A stretch of DNA of 64,000 nt from Nemertoderma westbladi (GCA_032718475.1 JAUCBJ010000606.1:1-64000); one strand, 5' to 3'. Positions 1 to 12,668 are shown, counted from the first letter of the stretch. Notes: generated by a model not told the origin, from the letters alone. Numbers and translations are program-made.

Positions 1-386
1 CACCAAGGTAACTGGATTTTCTATTTAGCCTCAATCGGATCTGCTATGGACCTTATAGTTGTGTTGCGAAACCCCAAGTTTATATCTATTATAGTTTTCC
101 TACAAATAGAGTTATAAATATTGACTTGAAATACATAGACTTTTTTCTAAGTCCGTTGCCATGGAAACCAGATTTTTCCTGGATATGAGACCCATCCCAC
201 ACGACGCGCCTTGATGAGTTGTATATACATGCAAAATTTCAGGGTACTTTTAAAGGCTAGTTTTTTCCGGAATAAAAAAACACTAAATCTGCCCCATACA
301 AGTAAAATAGCCCACTATGAATAGACCATCTCAGCTAAGGAAAATCTTTCTTAGCGAAAGTAGTTGATTTTCCTTAGCTTCGTGGA
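1..386 (-). mobile_element. HLE copy, cut by window edge
   Basis: 5' part (minus sense) of an element. It starts mid-body at an X-box-like motif and ends with the standard TTCGTGGA terminus at 386, followed by T. Its 3' part lies outside the window. Confidence 0.85.
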
Positions 387-397
387 TGTAAATTTTA

Positions 398-1666
398 CGA
401 GAAAGGCATTTCCTAAAGGAAATGCAACCACGAAGCTAAGGAAAATTAAACAAACGGCCACACTTTGGTTCGTTGCTTAGCCTCGCTTAGTAGCAATTGT
501 CAATAATTAACTTCTATTCCCATGGAAACTAGAGTTCTCTGGAACTGTTGCTTTAACCTTTGAAAAAAAATTCAGTACAGATTGTGGTTCAGATAACACA
601 TATACTGAGTTTCCGAAAATATTGTAGTTTATGTCCAAATTACCGATTTTCTATAAAAATGCATCTGTTTGCAGTGGTTGTCATGGAAACTGAAAAATAG
701 AACAATGTAATTCGGATGCAGAATAAGTCATATAGTGGGGGTAGGGGTTAGTCCCAAGTCATAATACTATTAACTTGTGCTTTAAATTATCATTTTATAA
801 ATTTTAACATCTGTTTAGACTTGTTGCTATGGTAACTGTATTTTCTAATTAACCTCAAACGGCTTGTATATGGACCTTATAGATGAGTTGCAAAACCCCA
901 AGTTTAAATACAATACAGTTTTGCTACAAATAGAGTTATCAATATAGATTTGAATGATATAGAGTTTAATAAACTACAGTTACCGTGGTAACTAAATTTC
1001 TGGAATAATTTAAGTTTCACTAAAAGTTCCAACTAGTGGTCCAGATAACACACCCAGTTTTGTAAAATTTTATCGTGAAGTCTATGTCCAAATGATTAAG
1101 TTTTGAATAAAAACATCTGTTTTCAGCGGTTGTCATGGTAACTGAAAAATAGAACAATGTAATTCGGATGCAGAATAAGTTATATAGTGGGGGTAGGGGT
1201 TGGTCCCAAGTCATAACACCTTAACCTTCCTTAGGCTTCAAATTAACATTTTATAAATTTTAACATCTGTCTAGCCCGGTTGCCAAGGTAACTGGATTTT
1301 CTATTTAACCTCAATCGGCTCTGCTATGGACCTTATAGTTGTGTTGAGAAACCCCAAGTTTATATCTATTATAGTTTTCCTACAAATAGAGTTTTAAATA
1401 TTGACTTGAAATACATAGACTTTTTTCTAAGTCCGTTGCCATGGAAACCAGATTTTTCCTGGATATGAGACCCAGCCCAAAAGATGCGCCTCGACGAGTA
1501 GTATATACATGCAAAATTTCAGGGTACTTTTAAAGGCTAGTTTTTTCCCCGACCAAAAAAAACCAAATCTGCTCCATACAAGTAAAATAGCCCACTATGA
1601 ATAGACCATCTCAGCTAAGGAAAATCTTTCTTAGCGAAAGTAGTTGATTTTCCTTAGCTTCGTGGA
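398..1666 (-). mobile_element. HLE copy, full length, CTCG terminus
   Basis: Complete 1269-bp copy with both termini. Only 11 bp of non-element DNA separates it from the preceding copy, and 59 bp of unique DNA follows. Confidence 0.85.
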
Positions 1667-1725
1667 TATTTCAAAGCTTGGACAGACTACAGGCCACAAA
1701 GTGATGTATGTATTATTGTAAGATA

Positions 1726-2979
1726 CGAGAAAGGCATTTCCTAAAGGAAATGCAACCACGAAGCTAAGGAAAATTAAACAAACGGCCACACTTTGGTTCG
1801 TTGCTTAGCCTCGTTTAGTAGCAATTGTCAATAATTAACTTCTATTCCAATGGAAACTAGAGTTCTCTGGAACTGTTGCTTTAACCTTTGAAAAAAATTC
1901 AGTACAGATTGTGGTTCAGATAACACATATACTGAGTTTCAGAAAATATTGTAGTTACCGATTTTCTATCAAAATGCATCTGTTTGCAGTGGTTGTCATG
2001 GAAACTGAAAAATAGAACAATGTAATTCGGATGCAGAATAAGTCATATAGTGGGGGTAGGGGTTAGTCCCAAGTCATAATACTATTAACTTGTGCTTCAA
2101 ATTATCATTTTATAAATTTAAACATCTGTTTAGACTTGTTGCTATGGTAACTGGATTTTCTAATTAACCTCAAACGGCTTGGATATGGATCTTATAGATG
2201 AGTTGCAAAACCCCAAGTTTATATATATTACAGTTTTGCTACAAATAGAGTTATCAATATAGACTTGAATGATATAGAGTTTAATAAACTACAGTTACCA
2301 TGGTAACTAAATTTCTGGAATAATTTAAGTTTCACTAAAAGTTCCAACTAGTGGTCCAGATAACACATACCCAGTTTTGTAAAATTTTATCGCGAAGTCT
2401 ATGTCCAAATGAATAATTTTTGTATAAAAACATCTGTTTTCAGCGGTTGTCATGGTAACTGAAAAATAGAACAATGTAATTCGGATGCAGAATAAGTTAT
2501 ATAGTGGGGGTGGGGGTTGGTCCCAAGTCATAACACCTTGCCCTTAGGCCTCAAATTAACATTTTATAAGTTTTAACATCTGTTTATCCCGGTTGCCAAG
2601 GTAACTGGATTTTCTATTTAACCTCAATTGGCTTTGCTATGGACCTTATAGTTGAGTTGAGAAACCCCAAGTTTATATCTATTATAGTTTTCCTACAAAT
2701 AGAGTTATAAATATTGACTTGAAATACATAGACTTTTTTCTAAGTCCGTTGCCATGGAAACCAGATTTTTCCTGGATATGAGACCCGGCCCAAAAGATGC
2801 GCCTCATCGAGTAGTATATACATGCAAAATTTCAGGGTACTTTTAAAGGCTAGTTTTTTCCGGAATCAAAAAAAAACTAATCTGCCCCATACAAGTAAAA
2901 TAGCCCACTATGAATAGACCATCTCAGCTAAGGAAAATCTTTCTTAGCGAAAGTAGTTGATTTTCCTTAGCTTCGTGGA
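1726..2979 (-). mobile_element. HLE copy, full length; left part of composite unit A1
   Basis: 1254-bp copy with CTCG terminus. Its right end abuts internal element sequence (2980-3090), not host DNA. It is the same length as, and near-identical to, 21680-22933. Composite A1 runs 1726-11103 and duplicates 21680-25517. Confidence 0.85.
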
Positions 2980-3090
2980 TTGTAGTTTATGTCCAAATTA
3001 CCGATTTTCTATCAAAATGCATCTGTTTGCAGTGGTTGTCATGGAAACTGAAAAATAGAACAATGTAATTCGGATGCAGAATAAGTCATA
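2980..3090 (-). mobile_element. Partial HLE copy K, first piece
   Basis: Internal element sequence that stops at ...GTCATA and resumes at 8627 with TAGTGGGGG. The intervening 5536 bp is a nested insertion. The uninterrupted version is 22934-23974; the two K pieces (111 + 930 bp) sum to its exact length of 1041 bp. Confidence 0.85.
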
Positions 3091-4363
3091 CGAGAAAGGC
3101 ATTTCCTAAAGGAAATGCAACCACGAAGCTAAGGAAAATTAAACAAACGGCCACACTTTGGTTCGTTGCTTGCTTAGCCTCGTTTAGTAGCAATTGTCAA
3201 TAATTAACTTCTATTCCCATGGAAACTAGAGTTCGCTGGAACTGTTGCTTTAACCTTTGAAAAAAAATTCAGTACAGATTGTGGTTCAGATAACACATGT
3301 ACTGAGTTTTAGAAAATATTGTAGTTTATGTCCAAATTACCGATTTTCTATCAAAATGCATCTGTTTGTAGTGGTTGTCATGGAAACTGAAAAATAGAAC
3401 AATGTAATTCGGATGCAGAATAAGTCATATAGTGGGGGTAGGTGTTGGTCCCAAGTCATAATACTATTAACTTGTGCTTCAAATTATCATTTTATAAATT
3501 TTAATATCTGTTTAGTCTTGTTGCTATGGTGACTGGAATTTCTAATTAACCTCGAACGGCTTGGATATGAACCTTATAGTTGAGTTGAGAAACCCCAAGT
3601 TTATATCTATTGCGGTTTTTCTACAAATAGAGTTATGAATATAGACTTGAATGATATAATCTGTAATAAACTCCAGTTACCACGGTAACTAGATATTTCT
3701 GGAATGTTTTGAGTTTCACTAAAAGTTCCAACTAGTGGTCCAGATAACACATACCCAGTTTTGTAAAATTTTATCGTGAAGTCTATGTCCAAATGAATAA
3801 GTTTTGAATAAAAACATCTGTTTTCAGCGGTTGTCATGGTAACTGAAAAATAGAACAATGTAATTCGGATGCAGAATAAGTTATATAGTGGGGGTAGGGG
3901 TTGGTCCCAAGTCATAACACCTTGCCCTTAGGCTTCAAATTAACATTTTATAAATTTTAACATCTGTTTATCCCGGTTGCCAAGGTAACTGGATTTTCTA
4001 TTTAGCCTCAATCGGATCTGCTATGGACCTTATAGTTGTGTTGCGAAACCCCAAGTTTATATCTATTATAGTTTTCCTACAAATAGAGTTATAAATATTG
4101 ACTTTCAATACATAGACTTTTTTTGAAGTCCGTTGCCATGGAAACCAGATTTTTCCTGGATATGAGACCCGGCCCAAAAGATGCGCCTCGTCGAGTAGTA
4201 TATACATGCAAAATTTCAGGGTACTTTTAAAGGCTAGTTTTTTCGCCTATCAAAAAACCCCAAATCTGCCTCACACAAGTAAAATAGCCCACTATGAATA
4301 GACCATCTCAGCTAAGGAAAATCTTTCTTAGCGAAAGTAGTTGATTTTCCTTAGCTTCGTGGA
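3091..4363 (-). mobile_element. HLE copy, full length, nested in copy K
   Basis: 1273-bp copy, CTCG terminus. It is the left part of the 3091-8626 composite inserted in K at an A|T site. A fragment of element sequence in the opposite orientation follows it directly. Confidence 0.85.
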
Positions 4364-4481
4364 TAATAGATTTAAACTTGGGGTTTTGCAACACAACTAT
4401 AAGGTCCATAGCAGATCCGATTGAGGCTAAATAGAAAATCCAGTTACGTTGGCAACCGGGATAAACAGATGTTAAAATTTA
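4364..4481 (+). mobile_element. Inverted HLE internal fragment (118 bp)
   Basis: The reverse complement matches the internal stretch running from TAAATTTTAACATCTG through the X-box to the CCCCAAG region. It is the only piece in the block with opposite orientation. It lies between two same-strand copies and looks like captured or read-through DNA in the 3091-8626 composite. Confidence 0.75.
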
Positions 4482-4738
4482 CTAGAAAGGCATTTCCTAA
4501 AGGAAATGCAACCACGAAGCTAAGGAAAATTAAACAAACGGCCACACTTTGGTTCGTTGCTTAGCCTCGTTTAGTAGCATTTGCCAATAATTAACTTATA
4601 TTCCCATGGAAACTAGAGTTCTCTGGAACTGTTGGTTTTACCTTTGAAAAAAGATTCAGTAAAGATTGTGGTTCAGACAACACATACCAAGTTTCAGAAA
4701 ATATTGTAGTTTATGTCCAAATTACCGATTTTCTATTA
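4482..4738 (-). mobile_element. HLE copy (CTAG terminus), 3' part, interrupted
   Basis: Holds the 3' terminus (minus sense) and the first monomers, stopping at ...TTTTCTATTA. The rest is 7615-8626, starting AAATGCAACTG. The sum is 1269 bp, a normal full length. The uninterrupted sequence across the break can be seen at about 18245. Confidence 0.85.
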
Positions 4739-6005
4739 CGAGAAAGGCATTTCCTAAAGGAAATGCAACCACGAAGCTAAGGAAAATTAAACAAACTGCC
4801 ACACTTTGGTTCGTTGCTTAGCCTCGCTTAGTAGCAATTGTCAATAATTAACTTCTATTCCCATGGAAACTAGAGTTCTCTGGAACTGTTGCTTTAACCT
4901 TTGAAAAAAAATTCAGTACAGATTGTGGTTCAGATAACACATATACTGAGTTTCAGAAAATATTGTAGTTTATGTCCAGATTACCGATTTTCTATCAAAT
5001 TGCATCTGTTTGCAGTGGTTGTCATGGAAACTGAAAAATAGAACAATGTAATTCGGATGCAGAATAAGTCATATTGTGGGGGTAGGGGTTAGTCCCAAGT
5101 CATAATACTATTAACTTGTGCTTCAAATTATCATTTTATAAATTTTAACATCTGTTTAGACTTGTTGCTATGGTAACTGTATTTTCTAATTAACCTCAAA
5201 CGGCTTGGATATGGATCTTATAGATGAGTTGCAAAACCCCAAGTTTATATATATTACAGTTTTGCTACAAATAGAGTTATCAATATAGATTTGAATGATA
5301 TAGAGTTTAATAAACTACAGTTACCATGGTAACTAAATTTCTGGAATAATTTAAGTTTCACTAAAAGTTCCAACTCGTGGTCCAGATAACACATACCCAG
5401 TTTTGTAAAATTTTATCGTGAAGTCTATGTCCAAATGAATAAGTTTTGAATAAAAACATCTGTTTTCAGCGGTTGTCATGGTAACTGAAAAATAGAACAA
5501 TGTAATTCGGATGCAGAATAAGTTATATAGTGGGGGTAGGGGTTGGTCCCAAGTCATAACACCTTAACCTTAGGCTTCAAATTAACATTTTATAAATTTT
5601 AACATCTGTCTAGCCCGGTTGCCAAGGTAACTGGATTTTCTATTTAACCTCAATCGGCTCTGCTATGGACCTTATAGTTGTGTTGAGAAACCCCAAGTTT
5701 ATATCTATTATAGTTTTCCTACAAATAGAGTTTTAAATATTGACTTGAAATACATAGACTTTTTTCTAAGTCCGTTGCCATGGAAACCAGATTTTTCCTG
5801 GATATGAGACCCAGCCCAAAAGATGCGCCTCGACGAGTAGTATATACATGCAAAATTTCAGGGTACTTTTAAAGGCTAGTTTTTTCACCTATCAAAAAAA
5901 ACCAAATCTGCCTCACACAAGTAAAATAGCCCACTATGAATAGACCATCTCAGCTAAGGAAAATCTTTCTTAGCGAAAGTAGTTGATTTTCCTTAGCTTC
6001 GTGGA
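4739..6005 (-). mobile_element. HLE copy, full length, nested
   Basis: 1267-bp copy, CTCG terminus. With the partial copy 6006-7614 it forms a two-part composite inserted as one unit in the copy 4482-4738/7615-8626. Confidence 0.85.
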
Positions 6006-7614
6006 ACTTCTATTCCCATGAAAACTAGAGTTCTCTGGAACTGTTGCTTTAACCTTTGAAAAAAAATTCAGTACAGATTGTGGTTCAGATAACACATATA
6101 CTGAGTTTCAGAAAATATTGTAGTTTATGTCCAAATTACCGATTTTCTATCAAAATGCATCTGTTTGCAGTGGTTGTCATGGAAACTGAAAAATAGAACA
6201 ATGTAATTCGGATGCAGAATAAGTCATATAGTGGGGGTAGGGGTTAGTCCCAAGTCATAATACTATTAACTTGTGCTTCAAATTATCATTTTATAAATTT
6301 TAACATCTGTTTAGACTTGTTGCTATGGTAACTGTATTTTCTAATTAACCTCAAACGGCTTGGATATGGATCTTATAGATGAGTTGCAAAACCCCAAGTT
6401 TATATATATTACAGTTTTGCTACAAATAGAGTTATCAATATAGATTTGAATGATATAGAGTTTAATAAACTACAGTTACCATGGTAACTAAATTTCTGGA
6501 ATAATTTAAGTTTCACTAAAAGTTCCAACTAGTGGTCCAGATAACACATACCCAGTTTTGTAAAATTTTATCATGAAGTCTATGTCCAAATGAATAAGTT
6601 TTGAATAAAAACATCTGTTTTCAGCGGTTGTCATGGAAACTGAAAAATAGAACAATGTAATTCGGATGCAGAATAAGTCATATTGTGGGGGTAGGGGTTA
6701 GTCCCAAGTCATAATACTATTAACTTGTGCTTCAAATTATCATTTTATAAATTTTAACATCTGTTTAGACTTGTTGCTATGGTAACTGTATTTTCTAATT
6801 AACCTCAAACGGCTTGGATATGGATCTTATAGATGAGTTGCAAAACCCCAAGTTTATATATATTACAGTTTTGCTACAAATAGAGTTATCAATATAGATT
6901 TGAATGATATAGAGTTTAATAAACTACAGTTACCATGGTAACTAAATTTCTGGAATAATTTAAGTTTCACTAAAAGTTCCAACTCGTGGTCCAGATAACA
7001 CATACCCAGTTTTGTAAAATTTTATCGTGAAGTCTATGTCCAAATGAATAAGTTTTGAATAAAAACATCTGTTTTCAGCGGTTGTCATGGTAACTGAAAA
7101 ATAGAACAATGTAATTCGGATGCAGAATAAGTTATATAGTGGGGGTAGGGGTTGGTCCCAAGTCATAACACCTTAACCTTAGGCTTCAAATTAACATTTT
7201 ATAAATTTTAACATCTGTCTAGCCCGGTTGCCAAGGTAACTGGATTTTCTATTTAACCTCAATCGGCTCTGCTATGGACCTTATAGTTGTGTTGAGAAAC
7301 CCCAAGTTTATATCTATTATAGTTTTCCTACAAATAGAGTTTTAAATATTGACTTGAAATACATAGACTTTTTTCTAAGTCCGTTGCCATGGAAACCAGA
7401 TTTTTCCTGGATATGAGACCCAGCCCAAAAGATGCGCCTCGACGAGTAGTATATACATGCAAAATTTCAGGGTACTTTTAAAGGCTAGTTTTTTCACCTA
7501 TCAAAAAAAACCAAATCTGCCTCACACAAGTAAAATAGCCCACTATGAATAGACCATCTCAGCTAAGGAAAATCTTTCTTAGCGAAAGTAGTTGATTTTC
7601 CTTAGCTTCGTGGA
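6006..7614 (-). mobile_element. Partial HLE copy with an extra higher-order repeat
   Basis: Starts inside the element (ACTTCTATTCCC), directly after the end of the previous copy, and runs to a normal terminus. It has ten X-box-like motifs, with three extra monomers (one additional 454-bp unit) relative to the standard seven-motif body. Confidence 0.8.
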
Positions 7615-8626
7615 AAATGCAACTGTTTGCAGTGGTTGTCATGGAAACTGAAAAATAGAACAATGTAATTCGGATGCAGTCATATAATGGGGGTAGGTCT
7701 TGGTCCCAAGTCATAATACTATTAACTTGTGCTTCAATAATTATAATTTTATAAATTTTAACATCTGTTTAGTCTTGTTACTATGGTAACTGGATTGTGT
7801 AATTAACGTGGAACGGCTTGTATATGGATGGACCTTATAGATGTGTTGCAAAACCCCAAATTTATATATATTACATTATTTTGCTACAAATAGAGTATTG
7901 AATTTAGACTTGAATGATATAGACTTTAATAAACTCCAGTCACCATGGTAACTAGATATTTCTGGAATGTTTTCAGTTTCACCAAAATTCCCAACTAGTG
8001 GTCCAGATAACACATACCCAGTTTCATAAAATTTTATCATGAAGTCTATGTCCAAATGAGTAATTTTTGCATAAAAACATCTGTTTTCAGCGGTTGTCAT
8101 GGTAACTGCAAAATAGAACAATCAAATTCGGACGCAGAATAATTTATATAGTGGGGGTAGGGGTTGGTCCCAAGTAATAACACCTTAACCTTAGGCTTCA
8201 AATTAACATTTTATAAATTTTAACATCTGTTTAGCCTGGTTGCCAAGGTAACTGGATTTTCTATTTAACTTCAATCGGCTCTGCTATGGACCTTATAGTT
8301 GAGTTGAGAAACCCCAAGTTTATATCTATTATAGTTTTCCTACAAATAGAGTTATAAATATTGACTTGAAATACATAGACTTTTTTTGAAGTCCGTTGCC
8401 ATGGAAACCAGATTTTTCCTGGATATGAGACCCGGCCCAAAAGATGCGCCTCGTCGAGTAGTATATACATGCAAAATTTCAGGGTACTTTTAAAGGCTAG
8501 TTTTTTCACCTATCAAAAAAAACCAAATCTGCCTCACACAAGTAAAATAGCCCACTATGAATAGACCATCTCAGCTAAGGAAAATCTTTCTTAGCGAAAG
8601 TAGTTGATTTTCCTTAGCTTCGTGGA
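7615..8626 (-). mobile_element. HLE copy (CTAG), 5' part, continuation of 4482-4738
   Basis: Resumes the interrupted copy exactly where 4738 left it and ends in the standard terminus. It is followed by TAGTGGGGG of copy K. Confidence 0.85.
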
Positions 8627-9556
8627 TAGTGGGGGTAGGGGTTAGTCCCAAGTCATAATACTATTAACTTGTGCTTTAAATTATCATTTTATAAATATTA
8701 ACATCTGTTTAGACTTGTTGCTATGGTAACTGTATTTTCTAATTAACCTCAAACGGCTTGTATATGGACCTTATAGATGAGTTGCAAAACCCCAAGTTTA
8801 AATACAATACAGTTTTGCTACAAATAGAGTTATCAATATAGATTTGAATGATATAGAGTTTAATAAACTACAGTTACCGTGGTAACTAAATTTCTGGAAT
8901 AATTTAAGTTTCACTAAAAGTTCCAACTAGTGGTCCAGATAACACACCCAGTTTTGTAAAATTTTATCGTGAAGTCTATGTCCAAATGATTAAGTTTTGA
9001 ATAAAAACATCTGTTTTCAGCGGTTGTCATGGTAACTGAAAAATAGAACAATGTAATTCGGATGCAGAATAAGTTATATAGTGGGGGTAGGGGTTGGTCC
9101 CAAGTCATAACACCTTAACCTTAGACTTCAAATTAACATTTTATAAATTTTAACATCTGTCTAGCCCGGTTGCCAAGGTAACTGGATTTTCTATTTAACC
9201 TCAATCGGCTCTGCTATGGACCTTATAGTTGTGTTGAGAAACCCCAAGTTTATATCTATTATAGTTTTCCTACAAATAGAGTTTTAAATATTGACTTGAA
9301 ATACATAGACTTTTTTCTAAGTCCGTTGCCATGGAAACCAGATTTTTCCTGGATATGAGACCCAGCCCAAAAGATGCGCCTCGACGAGTAGTATATACAT
9401 GCAAAATTTCAGGGTACTTTTAAAGGCTAGTTTTTTCACCGGTCAAAAAAAACCAAATCTGCTCCATACAAGTAAAATAGCCCACTATGAATAGACCATC
9501 TCAGCTAAGGAAAATCTTTCTTAGCGAAAGTAGTTGATTTTCCTTAGCTTCGTGGA
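8627..9556 (-). mobile_element. Partial HLE copy K, second piece
   Basis: Continuation of 2980-3090 after the nested 5.5 kb. It ends in the standard terminus, followed by the CCCGACACAC spacer that also follows 23974. Confidence 0.85.
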
Positions 9557-9832
9557 CCCGACACACACACATACACACACACAGACTTTTGAAAAACGGC
9601 CATAGTATAATTATATCAGTTCGCTGATGGCTCGCCATTCGTGTCTCGCCCCACAACCATGGGAACATTCAAAAATAAGAGAGTTGCCAGATTTCAACAT
9701 CCGATTCAACATGTAGTAAGAATTAAGTACCAACATGGTGTCGGTATAAATCAGTCACACCCCCCCCCCCCCCCCCCAACCTCTAACCCTTATAATAATT
9801 ATTATATCCTACGTTGTGATGGAACCCAATTA
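9557..9832. repeat. Captured 276-bp non-element segment, copy 1
   Basis: Contains a CA-rich microsatellite, a C-run near 9760-9777 and otherwise unique sequence. An identical-length copy lies at 23975-24250 between equivalent elements, while the outer flanks of the two composites differ. It therefore appears to have travelled inside a mobile unit. A 77-codon ORF crossing its right edge runs into element sequence and is not considered coding. Confidence 0.8.
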
Positions 9833-11103
9833 CGAGAAAGGCATTTCCTAAAGGAAATGCAACCACGAAGCTAAGGAAAATTAAACAAACGGCCACACTT
9901 TGGTTCGTTGCTTAGCCTCGTTTAGTAGCAATTGTCAATAATTAACTTCTATTCCCATGGAAACTAGAGTTCTCTGGAACTGTTGCTTTAACCTTTGAAA
10001 AAAAATTCAGTACAAATTGTGGTTCAGATAACACATATATATACTGAGTTTCAGAAAATATTGTAGTTTATGTCCAAATTACCGATTTTCTATCAAAATG
10101 CATCTGTTTGCAGTGGTTGTCATGGAAACTGAAAAATAGAACAATGTAATTCGGATGCAGAATAAGTCATATAGTGGGGGTAGGGGTTAGTCCCAAGTCA
10201 TAATACTATTAACTTGTGCTTCAAATTATCATGTTATAAATTTTAACATCTGTTTAGACTTGTTGCTATGGTAACTGTATTTTCTAATTAACCTCAAACG
10301 GCTTGGATATGGATCTTATAGATGAGTTGCAAAACCCCAAGTTTATATATATTACAGTTTTGCTACAAATAGAGTTATCAATATAGATTTGAATGATATA
10401 GAGTTTAATAAACTACAGTTACCATGGTAACTAAATTTCTGGAATAATTTAAGTTTCACTAAAAGTTCCAACTAGTGGTCCAGATAACACATTCCCAGTT
10501 TTGTAAAATTTTATCGTGAAGTCTATGTCCAAATGAATAAGTTTTGAATAAAAACATATGTTTTCAGCGGTTGTCATGGTAACTGAAAAATAGAACAATG
10601 TAATTCGGATGCAGAATAAGTTATATAGTGGGGGTAGGGGTTGGTCCCAAGTCATAACACCTTGCCCTTAGGCTTCAAATTAACATTTTATAAATTTTAA
10701 CATCTGTTTATCCCGGTTGCCAAGGTAACTGGATTTTCTATTTAGCCTCAATCGGATCTGCTATGGACCTTATAGTTGTGTTGCGAAACCCCAAGTTTAT
10801 ATCTATTATAGTTTTCCTACAAATAGAGTTATAAATATTGACTTGAAATACATAGACTTTTTTTGAAGTCCGTTGCCATGGAAACCAGATTTTTCCTGGA
10901 TATGAGACCCGGCCCAAAAGATGCGCCTCGTCGAGTAGTATATACATGCAAAATTTCAGGGTACTTTTAAAGGCTAGTTTTTTCGCCTATCAAAAAACCC
11001 CAAATCTGCCTCACACAAGTAAAATAGCCCACTATGAATAGACCATCTCAGCTAAGGAAAATCTTTCTTAGCGAAAGTAGTTGATTTTCCTTAGCTTCGT
11101 GGA
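9833..11103 (-). mobile_element. HLE copy, full length; right part of composite A1
   Basis: 1271-bp copy, CTCG terminus. The seven X-box-like motifs start at 9951, 10116, 10262, 10418, 10570, 10716 and 10872, giving spacings of 146-165 bp and an exact 454-bp third-order period. It closely matches 24251-25517 apart from a TATA-type 4-bp length difference and scattered substitutions. 182 bp of unique DNA follows. Confidence 0.88.
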
Positions 11104-11285
11104 TACTAATTAGTAACTGAAATTCATTTAGAGTGACTTAATTCAAAATTGAATGCGGTTGTTGTGAGTTTTATTTTAGCCATGATCTTGGTCGTTAGAT
11201 TCCAATTTTCCAATTCTCATTATTTTGAAATGTATTTGATTTTTTCGAGCGAATCACTTTCCTAAACTTGCGAACTTTGTTCCTA

Positions 11286-12558
11286 CTAGAAAGGCATTTC
11301 CTAAAGGAAATGCAACCACGAAGCTAAGGAAAATTAAACACACTTTGACTCATCACTTCATTGCTTTACAGAGTTAAGAGGCATATGCCTTAAAAACTCA
11401 TATTACAATGGCAACCGGAATTTTCTAGAACTGCTGAGGATTACATTAAGATCCGGTTTGTGGTTCCAGGTGACACATACTTCAATTCAGTTTCATTGAG
11501 TAGTTAATGTGTAAAACAAAGTATTTAATTGTTAAAACGTCTGTTTGTAGTGGTTGTCATGGAAATTAAATTGGATTAAATTGTAAATTGATTGTAAATT
11601 AAATTGGATGCGTAATTAGTGATATAGTGAGGGTAGGGATTGGTCCCAATTCGTAATACCTTAATGTTATGCTTCAAATAACCATTTTATAAATTTGAAC
11701 ATCTGTTTGGCATGGTTGCCCTGGTAACTGGATTTTCTAATTAACCTCAATCAGCTCGACTATTGTCCTTATCATTGAGTTGAGAAACCCCAAGTTTATA
11801 TCTATTGCGGTTATTCTATAAATAGAGTTATGAATATAGACTTGAATGATATAATCTGTAATAAACTCCAGTTACCACGGTAACTAGATATTTCTGGAAT
11901 GTTTTTTAGTTTCACTAAAAGTTCCAACTAGTGGTCTAGTTAACACATAACCAGTTTCGTAAAATTTTATAGCGAAGTCTATGTCCAAATTAGTAATTTT
12001 TGTATAAAAACATCTGTTTCAGCGGTTGTCATGGTAACTGCAAAATAGAACAATCAAATTCGGACGCAGAATAAGTTATATAGTGGGGGTAGGGGTTGGT
12101 CCCAAGTCATAACACCTTAACCTTAGGCTTCAAATTAACATTTTATAAATTTTAACATCTGTTTAGCCCGGTTGCCAAGGTAACTGGATTTTCTATTTAA
12201 CCTCAATCGGCTCTGCTATGGACCTTATAGTTGAGTTGAGAAACCCCAAGTATATATCTATTATAGTTTTCCTACAAATAGAGTTATAAATATTGACTTG
12301 AAATACATAGACTTTGTTCTAAGTCCGTTGCCATGGAAACCAGATTTTTCCTGGATATGAGACCCATCCCACACGACGCGCCTTGATGAGTAGTATATAC
12401 ATGCAAAATTTCAGGGTACTTTTAAAGGCTAGTTTTTTCCCCGACCAAAAAACACTAAATCTGCCTCACACAAGTAAAATAGCCCACTATGAATAGACCA
12501 TCTCAGCTAAGGAAAATCTTTCTTAGCGAAAGTAGTTGATTTTCCTTAGCTTCGTGGA
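11286..12558 (-). mobile_element. Diverged HLE copy, full length, CTAG terminus
   Basis: 1273 bp. Termini and the later monomers are standard, but the first ~400 bp is strongly diverged and includes a short direct duplication around 11570-11605. It is probably the oldest or a recombinant member of the block. Confidence 0.8.
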
Positions 12559-12668
12559 CACATCGAGTTTCAGAAAATATTGTAGTTTATGTCCAAATTA
12601 CAGATTTTCTATCAAAATGCATCTGTTTGCAGTGGTTGTCATGGAAACTGAAAAATAGAACAATGTAA
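12559..12668 (-). mobile_element. HLE internal fragment (110 bp)
   Basis: Internal element sequence from CACATCGAG to CAATGTAA lying between two complete copies. Its continuation is not found after the second copy, so this piece was truncated rather than simply interrupted. Confidence 0.75.
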
